Source: Barthelona sp. PAP020
Lineage: Eukaryota > Metamonada: BaSk clade
Assembly: GCA_040182905.1 (NCBI GenBank)
Contig: JARQWU010000145.1
Span: 1 to 25,502, forward strand
Direction: 5' to 3'
Length of the DNA: 25,502 nt
Part shown: positions 18,601 to 25,502 of the stretch, piece after piece
Layout: each line of letters begins with the position of its first letter
Numbering within the stretch: position 1 is the stretch's first letter
Program-made: the position numbers and the translations under genes
Notes under the pieces: model-generated
What the model saw: the letters and a program-made list of their open reading frames with translations, nothing else
The model's database searches: none
What the model was told of the DNA's origin: nothing

Positions 18601-18848
18601 AAATAATTGTTTTAACTATCAAAAAACCAAATTTTTGCGATATCTCAGAAATTTATCCATCAATCAAAATTGGTTGTTCGGTTGACATTTCAGGTGCAAT
18701 TTTTAAGTTGTTCAATCATAACTTACAAATTTTTGAGTTGGAATTAATTGAATCTTCGATAATTAAAAAAATTGATGCTTTGAACATTGAAAATGAAAAC
18801 ACATTGGTTGAGAACATCTTTAACATGTTGAATTTGAGAACTTCATAA
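15684..18848 (+). CDS. BRCA2: BRCA2 homologue with compact BRC-like repeats
   Basis: 1054 residues. BRCA2 loads RAD51 onto single-stranded DNA during recombination repair in the nucleus. The C-terminal half matches the BRCA2 DNA-binding domain in order. A helical domain (about 545-625; FRYSLIVWKLKSLP, like YKWIIWKLAAME in vertebrates) comes first. OB1 (about 626-755) has YLSDGYFILPFESI, CGEKIL and RVNPLKRIGCDP. A short tower-like helical pair (about 756-805) follows, then OB2 (VNTCLIRCVKSTTIML, WEEHIQKGKIYEF) and OB3. Four FVSA motifs (Phe340, 354, 368, 382), each in a GFVSAGS core, resemble the FxTA core of BRC repeats. The N-terminal 330 residues are acidic and mostly disordered. The first 25 residues are unusually Phe-rich and come from T tracts, so the true start is uncertain; the next in-frame ATG is near residue 70. 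Confidence 0.86.
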   Translation: MNCETKIHLFFFFEHFLFFHENLKLNTPFSNKISPLRRSTQGFSTQRSFNESTFRNIESGKSDDDHDSHMTKSYLSSDDDGDFNMIEEDKEREMEVSDIDSDFEQFIDGEKIDSHIVNSFFWAIRVLGKWRFFFYLYPPKLLPVISEVDLKALFLIKASQWKNDLLLKTALKNSSNLLNVSTEKDKLDEFVTEFDDFHIEIDRFHSPPEIDVSPEFETTEFIPSSMENELELLDDIIGAQKFSFKREPTFEEEKEGECKNLSETFDKNEINSNRFFHGSKRAVKNEKNSPLNVKNRGDLERLEKFSSPKAGSTTNRGFSDYNIEFDIYKDDSKPKATDGFVSAGSNRLEETNGFVSAGSKKPKATDGFVSAGSNRLEETNGFVSAGSKKPKIKSPKSSIKNKPNNETSVRTNSSKSMGNDALGDVFPEYSEHRCPCDDTDFINNFKQPPNEYIELYGNMDESLLIGESFFSLPSNDEIFDCLEEWSAAQVIHIKDELLLFKALNNPKRKENVKIDFSKTFSSAPVDFIYEVVEQILSLTNPILEIPDMKYLKCFVKFRYSLIVWKLKSLPLFSYRLNVPASFSRLYPMETNFDAAAIFLTIQTIIKIYVYDIYPTYLLYFLQMVSPMLSCVHLVVNINNKKYLSDGYFILPFESIKELKCGEKILTRNVQVDLSCSNPYLAPFQCLYDIMERNKQIKNILLLNYNGTNRVNPLKRIGCDPVYNPLVPLKEIKVNNGIVSCFQGLIITKPLKRYLFNGKLVFESYLERYEQQIHQTFEYLFEVIDNKEILEKNLNKIRSNLKPYISLVNTCLIRCVKSTTIMLLQFPNDWEEHIQKGKIYEFHQFSAIKQSVNMLVSIKSSSFHEVDEKFDETNLLNYPLLDINLPLGCHINCIGKVVYIDDRKDEFSPPSFDIQSKSAFFKQNRSFSQSEMDLEIDYDDMVEDKLFEYFDHFIEVIKLKLTSCFVILISESYQIIVLTIKKPNFCDISEIYPSIKIGCSVDISGAIFKLFNHNLQIFELELIESSIIKKIDALNIENENTLVENIFNMLNLRTS
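16683..16850 (+). repeat. two-copy 84-bp tandem repeat encoding BRC-like motifs
   Basis: Copies 16683-16766 and 16767-16850 differ at two positions, both synonymous (CCC/CCA Pro and ACC/ACT Thr). Each 28-residue unit consists of two 14-residue halves (KPKATDGFVSAGSN and RLEETNGFVSAGSK). This gives four FVSAGS cores at a strict 14-residue spacing. The two halves differ far more at the DNA level than the two units do. Confidence 0.95.
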
Positions 18849-19065
18849 GTTTTACCATCATATTTTATTCACTTCACCACATACTAGTGCTGTCCACTGT
18901 TATTTAGTCCTTTTTCCACATATAAATAAATTATTCTTTATTATATATTTATGCATTTATTAATAACACTTATCGATAATAGACGAAAAGCATTACATTC
19001 AAAGAGTTTGGCAAGTGCTTGTTTTTTTTTTCTTTTTTGATTTTCTTCGTTTATGATGGTTTGAT

Positions 19066-20271
19066 ATGCTTGATGAATTGAATCCTGAATTTGAAAGTTA
19101 TGTTTGGAGTGTGCTTATCCCCAAAATTGATGAAAATAATGTGCATATTGGTAGTTTCCTTTCAAATTTTATGTATGATAGTCAATACTCACCCGATGGT
19201 AGAATTTTGGTTGTTGCTTGTGGTGAAGAAGCTCATGTAATTGATAAAGCTGGAAGACTGAATTTTTCTTTGAAAGATCATGAAAGTAACATTTGTAGCA
19301 TTGCTTTTTCACCAGATGGAGATAAATTGGCAACATGTTCTCAAGACAACACCATTATTGTGTACAACGTTCAAGATTTCTCCATCGCATGTAGATTGAA
19401 TAACAATGTTGGTATTTTTGGGATTTGTTTTTCCCATTGTTCTAATTACATATATTCTGGTGATGAATACGGAGTTCTTAAGAAGTGGAATATAAATATT
19501 GGTAGTGTTATAGTGGAAAAGAAAGTTTTTTCAGGGAGTATTTGGCGAGTAAAATTTTCACCAAATGATAAACATCTTTTGATCTGTTGTGATGATAGAA
19601 ATGTCAAATTGATTATGGACTCCTCAAACAATTTCTCTGTTATTCGTACATTCATTCATGATGAAATTATTGGATGCGTTGAATTCCACCCGACCCAAAG
19701 GATCATTGCTGTTGGGGATATATCAAACAAAGCCATACTCTGGAACATGGATGCTGGAGCACTTATTCACACATTCCATATGGGTGGTAAAGTATGGGAT
19801 GTTCATTTCCTCAACCCGAATATTCTGCTTGTTTTGTCTGGTGATGGTTATATTACATCATACAATATGTATGGGTTTCAGGAAATTCAAAAGGTACTTT
19901 GTGATTGTAAAAGAAAAGGAGCTTCTTCTTTTGCTTTTTCGCCTGACAGAAGAAATTTAGCTTGTGGAAAATGTGACGATTACCTCAAGATTTATTCAAT
20001 TGTGTTTGAATTTTGCTGTTCAGATCAGACCTCACTGATTGAATTATCAAAAAATGGTCGAAATGTGTTATCAAATCTTTTTTCTGTATGTATTGATAGT
20101 CAAATGATTAGACAATTGGTGAGTGCAGGTGTTTGCATGAATGAAGAAGAGTATAAGATGGTTGTTGATGCATGTTGGGATTTGGTTGATATCAACACAA
20201 ACAATGGTGGTAACATGTACTCATTTATGAATCTACAAAGTGATGCAAGTGATGAGGATGATGATGTTTAG
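19066..20271 (+). CDS. WD40-repeat protein, seven-bladed propeller
   Basis: 401 residues. Seven WD40-like repeats run from about residue 38 to 318. Examples are SIAFSPDGDKLATCSQDNTI, GICFSHCSNYIYSGDEYGVLK, VEFHPTQRIIAVGDIS and FAFSPDRRNLACGKCDDYLK, many with SPDG or HP turns. One seven-bladed propeller is predicted, a scaffold for protein-protein contact. A helical C-terminal segment follows (about 325-380), then an acidic end (SDEDDDV). No fused domain identifies the complex it serves, so the specific role is unknown. The ATG at 19066 lies one base after the stop of a three-codon upstream frame (19053-19064). A T10 and a T6 tract (19022-19038) lie upstream. Confidence 0.9.
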   Translation: MLDELNPEFESYVWSVLIPKIDENNVHIGSFLSNFMYDSQYSPDGRILVVACGEEAHVIDKAGRLNFSLKDHESNICSIAFSPDGDKLATCSQDNTIIVYNVQDFSIACRLNNNVGIFGICFSHCSNYIYSGDEYGVLKKWNINIGSVIVEKKVFSGSIWRVKFSPNDKHLLICCDDRNVKLIMDSSNNFSVIRTFIHDEIIGCVEFHPTQRIIAVGDISNKAILWNMDAGALIHTFHMGGKVWDVHFLNPNILLVLSGDGYITSYNMYGFQEIQKVLCDCKRKGASSFAFSPDRRNLACGKCDDYLKIYSIVFEFCCSDQTSLIELSKNGRNVLSNLFSVCIDSQMIRQLVSAGVCMNEEEYKMVVDACWDLVDINTNNGGNMYSFMNLQSDASDEDDDV

Positions 20272-20372
20272 TCTGTATTGTTTGCAATCAACCTAATTTG
20301 TTTTTGTTCTTCAGAAGTATTATTGTTTATTGCTTTATTCACACACTTTTTGTTTGTTGTCTCATTCAATAG

Positions 20373-20642
20373 GTTAAGTCCAGCAGTTTCCTTTTTCATT
20401 TTAAATATGGTGACGAATTTATTAATGATCTGCGCGATGAGACACTCATTTTCTGGATTTCTGACTTTGAGCATGTACAGCTTCAAAATTTTGATGCAGT
20501 TGTGCTTGTAGTCTGCAACTCGACCACATTAAGTTATCGCTGCATAAATTGTTTATTGTCTTTGTTCATTTTTTTTTTACATCAAAAGTTTTCAAAATTT
20601 GATGTTGTTTCATTCTTTATTGAAAAAATGAATAAACTTTAA
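20373..20642 (+). pseudogene. ATG-less coding-like frame, possible exon or gene relic
   Basis: An open frame of 89 codons with no start codon at its head, preceded by an in-frame TAG. The stretch 20405-20530 is richer in GC than the flanking spacer. Codons favour purine-first forms (GAT, GAG, GAC, GTT), and the translation includes RDETLIFWISDFEHV, which looks protein-like rather than random. The only ATG nearby (20406) is in another frame and gives 34 residues. It may be a terminal exon, a pseudogene or chance. The minus-strand frame 20486-20268 is its codon-aligned shadow and scores worse for third-position AT. I do not recognise the product. Confidence 0.25.
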
Positions 20643-20720
20643 TCTTTGGTTGTTTTAATTGCTTCATTATTTTCAAGGAGAAGAAATATTAGTTTTGACA
20701 TACTGTTATAAAGGCCATAA

Positions 20721-20792
20721 ACAGAGCTATTTACGCTGTGAGAAATGAAAGATTTATTGATCTTTCAAAGAGTTATTTGTTTCCATCTCTGT
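20721..20792. other. nested inverted repeat, possible structured RNA
   Basis: Outer arms ACAGAG (20721-20726) and CTCTGT (20787-20792) enclose an inner perfect 8-bp stem TGAAAGAT (20746-20753) and ATCTTTCA (20760-20767) with a 6-nt loop. No known RNA family motif accompanies it. Chance is possible in AT-rich DNA. Confidence 0.25.
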
Positions 20793-21883
20793 TGAGCTGT
20801 TTAATTGTGAAACAACAAATTCATTGACATAAAACTCAAACAAATAGTTTATTCATTAAATTTCGGTTGTTAAAAATTAGCAGAATCAAATCAACGGAGA
20901 AGTTTTGAATCAATTTGCATTATTCCCATTAAGCTTCTTTAAAAGCAATGTTTTTAAGTTTTTCAATCTTATTTAAAGAAAATTCAAGGTTTCAAAAAGG
21001 TCAATTGAGCCTCAAAGGCGTTTGCCAAACAAATATTATCTTTTTGCTTGCTTATACTCAGAATTTTTCTTTATTTATTTGTTTCATAATGGAAAGAATA
21101 AAATATGAATACTTTTTGATTCTTTTTTATGAATGAATGGCAATTTGAATAGAGAAAGAGTATCGTCAGAGGATTGTTTCAACTGAATTTAAGTTCTTCT
21201 CTTCATTTTTAATTGGACAAAAGTTCTGCCAAAATGGTTTTAAAGCCCGAACTCATTTTTTAAGTCGTCAACCAATAATTGTTTTTACAGTAGTTTGAAA
21301 GATGTTTCGTATCTAACACCCTATCTGGTTTTCCCTTTCTTTGTTCCCAAATAATTCTAGTATTATAGGAAATTAAGCTTGACCGTTGACATAAAAATCA
21401 AAATTTTCTCACTATTTATCCCAAAAAGTGAGATAGAATGATAAATCAATGTGCAAATCAAAAAAAAAAAGTTTGATGCCAAAAAGGAAAATTTTTGCTT
21501 TTAAATTGTCAACTGAAAGAACATGTTCCAACATTGAAGATTTGAAAGTCCTTAAAATGGGATAACTATGACCAACCAAAGTTGTAGGCAACGTTTTTAG
21601 GGTTTGATGAAATAGATCTCATTTGTCTTCAATCATTTCGGTTATAAACGTTTCTTTTTTATAAATAAAACAAATGAATACAAATGAATTGTCACTAAGA
21701 TTTTTTGAAATGCTCCAAATAGCTTAAATGTGTGAAAAATCTGACAATTTGTAATTTTTTTTAAATTAATAAATATTTTTCGTCAATTAGTTTGAAACCA
21801 CAAAGAAAACGCCAGAAAATGGAAAAAAAAAATCCTTTTCCCAATTTAGAAACCAATATTGTTTTTTTCGATCTGTGATAATA

Positions 21884-24800
21884 ATGAAATGTTGCGGGTC
21901 TAAAGAAGTTGAATTAAATCGTTGTATTCATTCCAACAATGTTGCGACTGCCAATTCTTTTCCAAAGAATATTGTTAAAAATACAAAATATACTTGGTAT
22001 TCTTTTATGCCGAAGTTTTTGTTTGAACAATTTTCTCGATTTATGAATATTTATTTTTTAACGGTTGCTTGTTTGCAGTTGTTACCTCAATTAACTCCAG
22101 TTGATCCTATTACTACATGGGCACCATTAATAATGACCTTAGGTTTTGCAGCGTTAAAAGATGGTTATGATGATTATAAGCGTTCTAAATCGGATAAGGA
22201 AGCAAACACAAAGGCGGTATTGAAAAGTAATGGTAATGAGTTTGAAAAGGCCATTGCTAGTGATTTAACTGTTGGTTGTATTGTTAAACTACACAGAAAT
22301 GAGGAAATACCAGCAGATTGTGTGATTTTAAAAACAAGTGATCCCAACGGACATTGTAACGTAATGACGGCTAACTTGGATGGAGAAACTGATTTAAAAC
22401 CCAGAAAAGCCGCTGAATTAACAAAAGAATTGAACAATTCGTTGGTTGCGAGAGTTGACATTGAAATCAACTGTGAAGCTCCTAACGCAAACATCCATCA
22501 TTTTGAGGGTAATTTAGTTCATAATGGAAAGAAATGCTCTTTGAATGCTGATAATGTGCTGTTACAAGGTGTTCGTTTGAAGTCTGTTGACTATGTTTTT
22601 GCTGTTGTTATTTTCACAGGAAATGATACCAAATTTGCAAAGAACAAAGAAACACCCGGTACTAAATGGACAGCTGCAGATAGGAAAATTAATACACTTA
22701 CTTCTTATTTATGGAGTAGTCAGGTCACTACAGTCATTGTTTTGGGAACAATAGGGAATTTTTTGAGTGATAATAAAAGTATGTGGTATTTACGTAACGA
22801 TATTGTAACTCAAGTTTGGATATTACCCAATTGGTTGGTTGTTCCCATTAGATTTTTCCTTTTATGCACTCTAATGATTCCTATCAGTATGAAAGTCACC
22901 TTGGATTTTTGTAAAGCTTTGATGGGATGGCAAATTAATAAGGACAAGGAATTGTATGAAAAGAGTCGTGATATTGCTGCAAATGCAAGATCTTCTCAAT
23001 TAGCAGATGATTTAGGTTGTGCTAAATATATTTTTAGTGATAAAACAGGTACGCTTACTGAAAATATCATGAATTTTAAACATGGATTCTGTGGAACTCG
23101 TACCTTTACCAATCAAACCAAGTTTTCCAATGTGATGGGGCTTGCAAATGTCAACGATATTGCCGATTCCAATCACTTAATATCTGCCTATTTGCATTGT
23201 TTAGTATTGAATAATACATGTATTGTTGCAAGAAATAGTTATGAATCTAACTCACCTGATGAAGTTGCTTTGACAGAATATGCAAGGCATGCTGGAGTTA
23301 AACTTGTTGATAGAAATGAAAAAGTTGTCAAAATCGTTATTGAAGGCAATCGTTCTTATGAGTTTGAAGAATTGGCGCTTTTGAAATTTAGTTCTGATCG
23401 TAAAAGAATGTCTGTTTTGGTTAAAGATGCGGAAGATAACTATTTTGTTTTGATTAAAGGTGCAGATGAAACAGTTTTACCATTAATCAGGAGCGATCAA
23501 GCTTTGGCTGTTGAAGAAACAAATAAAAAATTGGAATTCTTTGCTAAACAGGGTTTACGTACGTTAGTTATTGGTTTTAAACGTATTACCAAGGCAGAGG
23601 CAGACAGCTTTTTGGGAAATCTTTATGATGCTGAAAATATTGTTGGCAATCGTGAACAACACGTTCATTCCGTATATAGCACTTTGGAGAAGGACTTTGT
23701 TTTGCTTGGTTTAACTGCCATTGAGGATAGGCTTCAACAAGATGTTCCTCAAGTTGTTGATTACTTCAGAAAGGCAGGTATCCGTTTTTGGATGCTTACT
23801 GGGGATAAACAATCAACTGCAATTCAAATAGGTATTTCTTGTAGTTTGTACAATCCAAATTCTGATATTCTCATCGATATTGGAGCAAAAGCACCCCCTG
23901 GTAACCAACCACATTTTTCCAGAAATATCAAGAGCATTTTGGATGAAATCAGTAAGATTCAAGAAAAGAGAAAGCCATATGTCGTTGTTATTGACAGCAG
24001 AACTTTTGCTTTGGCTCATAATATTGTACCTGGCGACTTATATAAAATATTTGATGGTGCAGCAGCTGTTATTGGATGTAGATTGGCTCCAAAACAAAAA
24101 GCTCAAGCTGTTTCATTGGTTAAAGATGCTAGTGATGAAGTTTGTTTAGCGATTGGTGATGGTGGTAACGACGTTAACATGATTCAAACTGCTCATGTTG
24201 GTGTTGGTATTGTTGGTAGAGAGGGATTACAGGCTTCAAGAGCTGCTGATTATTCTATTGGTGCTTTTAGACATTTAAAGAGATTGGTAGCTGTTCATGG
24301 AAGACAGTCATATCGTAGAACTGCTATTATATCCCAGTATTGTTTTTTTAAGTCTTTGGCTATTGCTTTCCCTCAATTAATGTACGCTTTTTATACACAG
24401 TTTAGTGGTACTGCCTTTTTCAACACTTTTGCTTTAACGGCTTTTAATATGTTCTTTACAGCAGCTCAACCTCTTGCATATACATTTGATGTAGATATTG
24501 ATGACGATTTAGTTATGAATGAGCCAAAGTTATTAAGTGATTCAACTAACAGAGAGTTGTTGACTGGTAAGACTTTCTTTTTTTGGGTGATAAATGCCAT
24601 GTTACAGGGGTTGTTACCTTTTTTCATTGGTATATATCTTTTTGATGAATCACCAATTGGTATGAAGACCTTAGGATACGCAGACTTACCCATGATTGTA
24701 TATTCCTCCATTGTTTTGACCCAAACTCTATGCATGTGGTTATTGTGTCATAACTTTACTACCGTAATGAATATTGCTTTGTGGGGCTCATTTGCTTTCT

Positions 24801-25060
24801 ATTTTGCTTGTCTTTTATTGGGTCAAAATAGATTGAGCTCTTTAGCTAATACTGGATTTCTTTGTTTGGGCAATGTACAGGTTTGGCTTTTTTATGCCAT
24901 TTGTATGTTTATTTCTACTTTACCTTTATACATTAAACGAATATTCAGAAAACATTTGAATCCTAGTGTTCATGATATCAATTTAGATATAACAGCCACA
25001 AAATCGTATTCTCGTCTTGACAATGAAATTATTATGATGGCTAATCCCATAAAACCATAA
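21884..25060 (+). CDS. P4-type ATPase phospholipid flippase
   Basis: 1058 residues from ATG at 21884; the frame opens 3 codons earlier only from GTG. P4-ATPases move aminophospholipids from the outer to the cytosolic leaflet in late secretory and plasma membranes, usually with a CDC50 partner, which is not in this window. The N-terminal FLPKFLFEQF-type entry (here FMPKFLFEQFSRFMNIYF), actuator loop LDGETDLKP (about 165-172), membrane motif PISM (about 333), phosphorylation site DKTGTLTEN (Asp386), nucleotide-binding KGAD (about 524), LTGDKQSTAIQIG, and hinge GDGGNDV (about 756) are all present. Ten membrane helices are expected. The tail after the last helix is short. A T7-CG element ends 14 nt before the ATG. 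No intron is seen. Confidence 0.97.
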   Translation: MKCCGSKEVELNRCIHSNNVATANSFPKNIVKNTKYTWYSFMPKFLFEQFSRFMNIYFLTVACLQLLPQLTPVDPITTWAPLIMTLGFAALKDGYDDYKRSKSDKEANTKAVLKSNGNEFEKAIASDLTVGCIVKLHRNEEIPADCVILKTSDPNGHCNVMTANLDGETDLKPRKAAELTKELNNSLVARVDIEINCEAPNANIHHFEGNLVHNGKKCSLNADNVLLQGVRLKSVDYVFAVVIFTGNDTKFAKNKETPGTKWTAADRKINTLTSYLWSSQVTTVIVLGTIGNFLSDNKSMWYLRNDIVTQVWILPNWLVVPIRFFLLCTLMIPISMKVTLDFCKALMGWQINKDKELYEKSRDIAANARSSQLADDLGCAKYIFSDKTGTLTENIMNFKHGFCGTRTFTNQTKFSNVMGLANVNDIADSNHLISAYLHCLVLNNTCIVARNSYESNSPDEVALTEYARHAGVKLVDRNEKVVKIVIEGNRSYEFEELALLKFSSDRKRMSVLVKDAEDNYFVLIKGADETVLPLIRSDQALAVEETNKKLEFFAKQGLRTLVIGFKRITKAEADSFLGNLYDAENIVGNREQHVHSVYSTLEKDFVLLGLTAIEDRLQQDVPQVVDYFRKAGIRFWMLTGDKQSTAIQIGISCSLYNPNSDILIDIGAKAPPGNQPHFSRNIKSILDEISKIQEKRKPYVVVIDSRTFALAHNIVPGDLYKIFDGAAAVIGCRLAPKQKAQAVSLVKDASDEVCLAIGDGGNDVNMIQTAHVGVGIVGREGLQASRAADYSIGAFRHLKRLVAVHGRQSYRRTAIISQYCFFKSLAIAFPQLMYAFYTQFSGTAFFNTFALTAFNMFFTAAQPLAYTFDVDIDDDLVMNEPKLLSDSTNRELLTGKTFFFWVINAMLQGLLPFFIGIYLFDESPIGMKTLGYADLPMIVYSSIVLTQTLCMWLLCHNFTTVMNIALWGSFAFYFACLLLGQNRLSSLANTGFLCLGNVQVWLFYAICMFISTLPLYIKRIFRKHLNPSVHDINLDITATKSYSRLDNEIIMMANPIKP

Positions 25061-25311
25061 AATATAAGTGTATCTTTGTTGTTTTGTTTTGTTTTATTAA
25101 TTTGTGTTTGTTTTTATTTTTCTTAAATTTTTGGATGAAAGAAGAAAAAGTCATCAAAATGCTTTGTTTTTTATTTGTCAAATTTTTTGTTATTTTAATA
25201 TAAATATGTATAATCAACAATTAAACTTTGCAATCAATTGAGATTTTTGATGATATTAAAGAATTTTTGGCATTTTGTTAATTGAATAATTTTTTATTTT
25301 AAAAAGATATC

Positions 25312-25502
25312 ATGGAAGAACGATTACCTATTATTTTTGATAATGGTACAGGGTATTTCTATTTTTTTGATGATAACTGAAAAATCTAACAAAATTAGGT
25401 ACACAAAAATTGGTTATGGTATGAGTGATAAACCTGAATTTGTTTTTCCTACTACTGTTGGATATGGTAAAGATGCTGGTGTTTTGGGTGATATGGATTA
25501 TT
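25312..25502 (+). CDS. ARP3: actin-related protein 3 (Arp3), 5' part
   Basis: Truncated by the window end. Exon 1 is 25312-25352, the intron 25353-25398, and exon 2 starts at 25399. The joined N terminus reads LPIIFDNGTGYTKIGYG, then PEFVFPTTV. This matches Arp3 (in Dictyostelium LPAVVIDNGTGYTKMGY, then IIPTTI, from memory) better than actin or Arp2, which lack the YTK after the phosphate loop. The DNGTG loop binds the ATP phosphates. Arp3 is a core subunit of the Arp2/3 complex that nucleates branched actin at the cell cortex and phagocytic structures. Its presence suggests an amoeboid or phagocytic lifestyle. The rest of the gene lies outside. Confidence 0.82.
25353..25398 (+). other. 46-nt spliceosomal intron in the Arp3 gene
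   Basis: Starts GTATTTCT and ends ATTAG. CTAAC lies 8 nt before the end. It contains an in-frame TGA. Removing it joins ACAGG to GTACAC and restores the conserved TGYTK motif across a phase-2 junction. Confidence 0.9.

Larger units (their letters stand above)
20272..21883. other. 1.6-kb gap, longest in the window
   Basis: Between the WD40 and P4-ATPase genes, both on the plus strand. It contains the ATG-less frame at 20373-20642, a nested hairpin at 20721-20792, and a 7-bp hairpin with arms TCTCACT/AGTGAGA near 21405-21433. A palindrome GAACATGTTC lies near 21519. The rest is AT-rich with only short frames; the ATG frame at 20948-21136 has no coding character. No tRNA or recognisable snRNA was found. 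Confidence 0.55.

Noticed and set aside
20268-20486. Minus-strand frame of 72 codons overlapping the WD40 gene end
   Set aside because: Begins with TTG; first ATG leaves 68 codons. It is codon-aligned with the plus-strand frame at 20373-20642, which has the better coding statistics. No intron was found that would supply a start.
20948-21136. 62-codon ATG frame in the long spacer
   Set aside because: Phe/Ile-rich low-information translation, no motif, in AT-rich spacer.
21310-21335. CTAACACCCTA, similar to telomeric C-strand or a telomerase RNA template
   Set aside because: Interrupted by extra bases so it does not encode a clean repeat, and there is no second copy.
22174-22494. 106-codon minus-strand open frame inside the P4-ATPase gene
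   Set aside because: Lies wholly opposite a conserved coding sequence (actuator domain) and has no independent features.

Overview
This is an AT-rich, gene-dense nuclear window from a unicellular eukaryote. It carries a tRNA-Phe gene, a Pol I/III subunit, a BRCA2 homologue, a P4-ATPase and Arp3, and it has spliceosomal introns. All three standard stop codons end genes, so the standard code is in use. Only two introns are visible. They are 45 and 46 nt long, both phase 2, both within the first 55 coding bases, and both carry CTAAC 8 to 11 nt before the acceptor. Scarce, tiny, 5'-biased introns with a branch site close to the acceptor recall parabasalid and other metamonad genomes. The taxon remains an inference, and an amoebozoan is not excluded.

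Layout. 1-811: a tRNA-Phe (minus strand) with its oligo-T terminator, then an unexplained AT-rich gap. 812-5943: three minus-strand genes: a Pol5/MYBBP1A-like ribosome-biogenesis protein with a first-exon intron, a small cysteine-rich type I membrane protein, and a protein with TFxPxxN-type motifs. 6359-8561: a 62-residue SNRNP27-like gene (minus) diverges from the RNA polymerase I/III subunit RPAC1 (plus) across only 62 bp; RPAC1 is followed by a Ser/Pro-rich orphan. 8868-12944: a HEAT-repeat protein resembling PPP4R4 (minus) diverges from a protein with EF-hand-like segments (plus). 13225-18848: a secreted GH15 glucoamylase-like enzyme (minus) diverges from a compact BRCA2 homologue with four short BRC-like motifs (plus). 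19066-25502: a seven-bladed WD40 protein, a 1.6-kb gap holding an ATG-less but coding-like frame and a nested hairpin, a P4-ATPase lipid flippase, and the start of Arp3 with a 46-nt intron.

There is no operon-like functional grouping. Most genes are housekeeping: rRNA synthesis (Pol5-like, RPAC1), tRNA, splicing (SNRNP27-like), recombination repair (BRCA2), membrane asymmetry (P4-ATPase), actin nucleation (Arp3) and polysaccharide digestion (GH15). Several starts are preceded by an oligo-T tract followed by CA or CG about 14 to 24 nt upstream, a candidate core promoter. Four long frames can be opened further upstream only from TTG or GTG. Here the starts were moved to the first ATG (GH15, P4-ATPase, SNRNP27-like) or to a spliced upstream ATG (Pol5-like).
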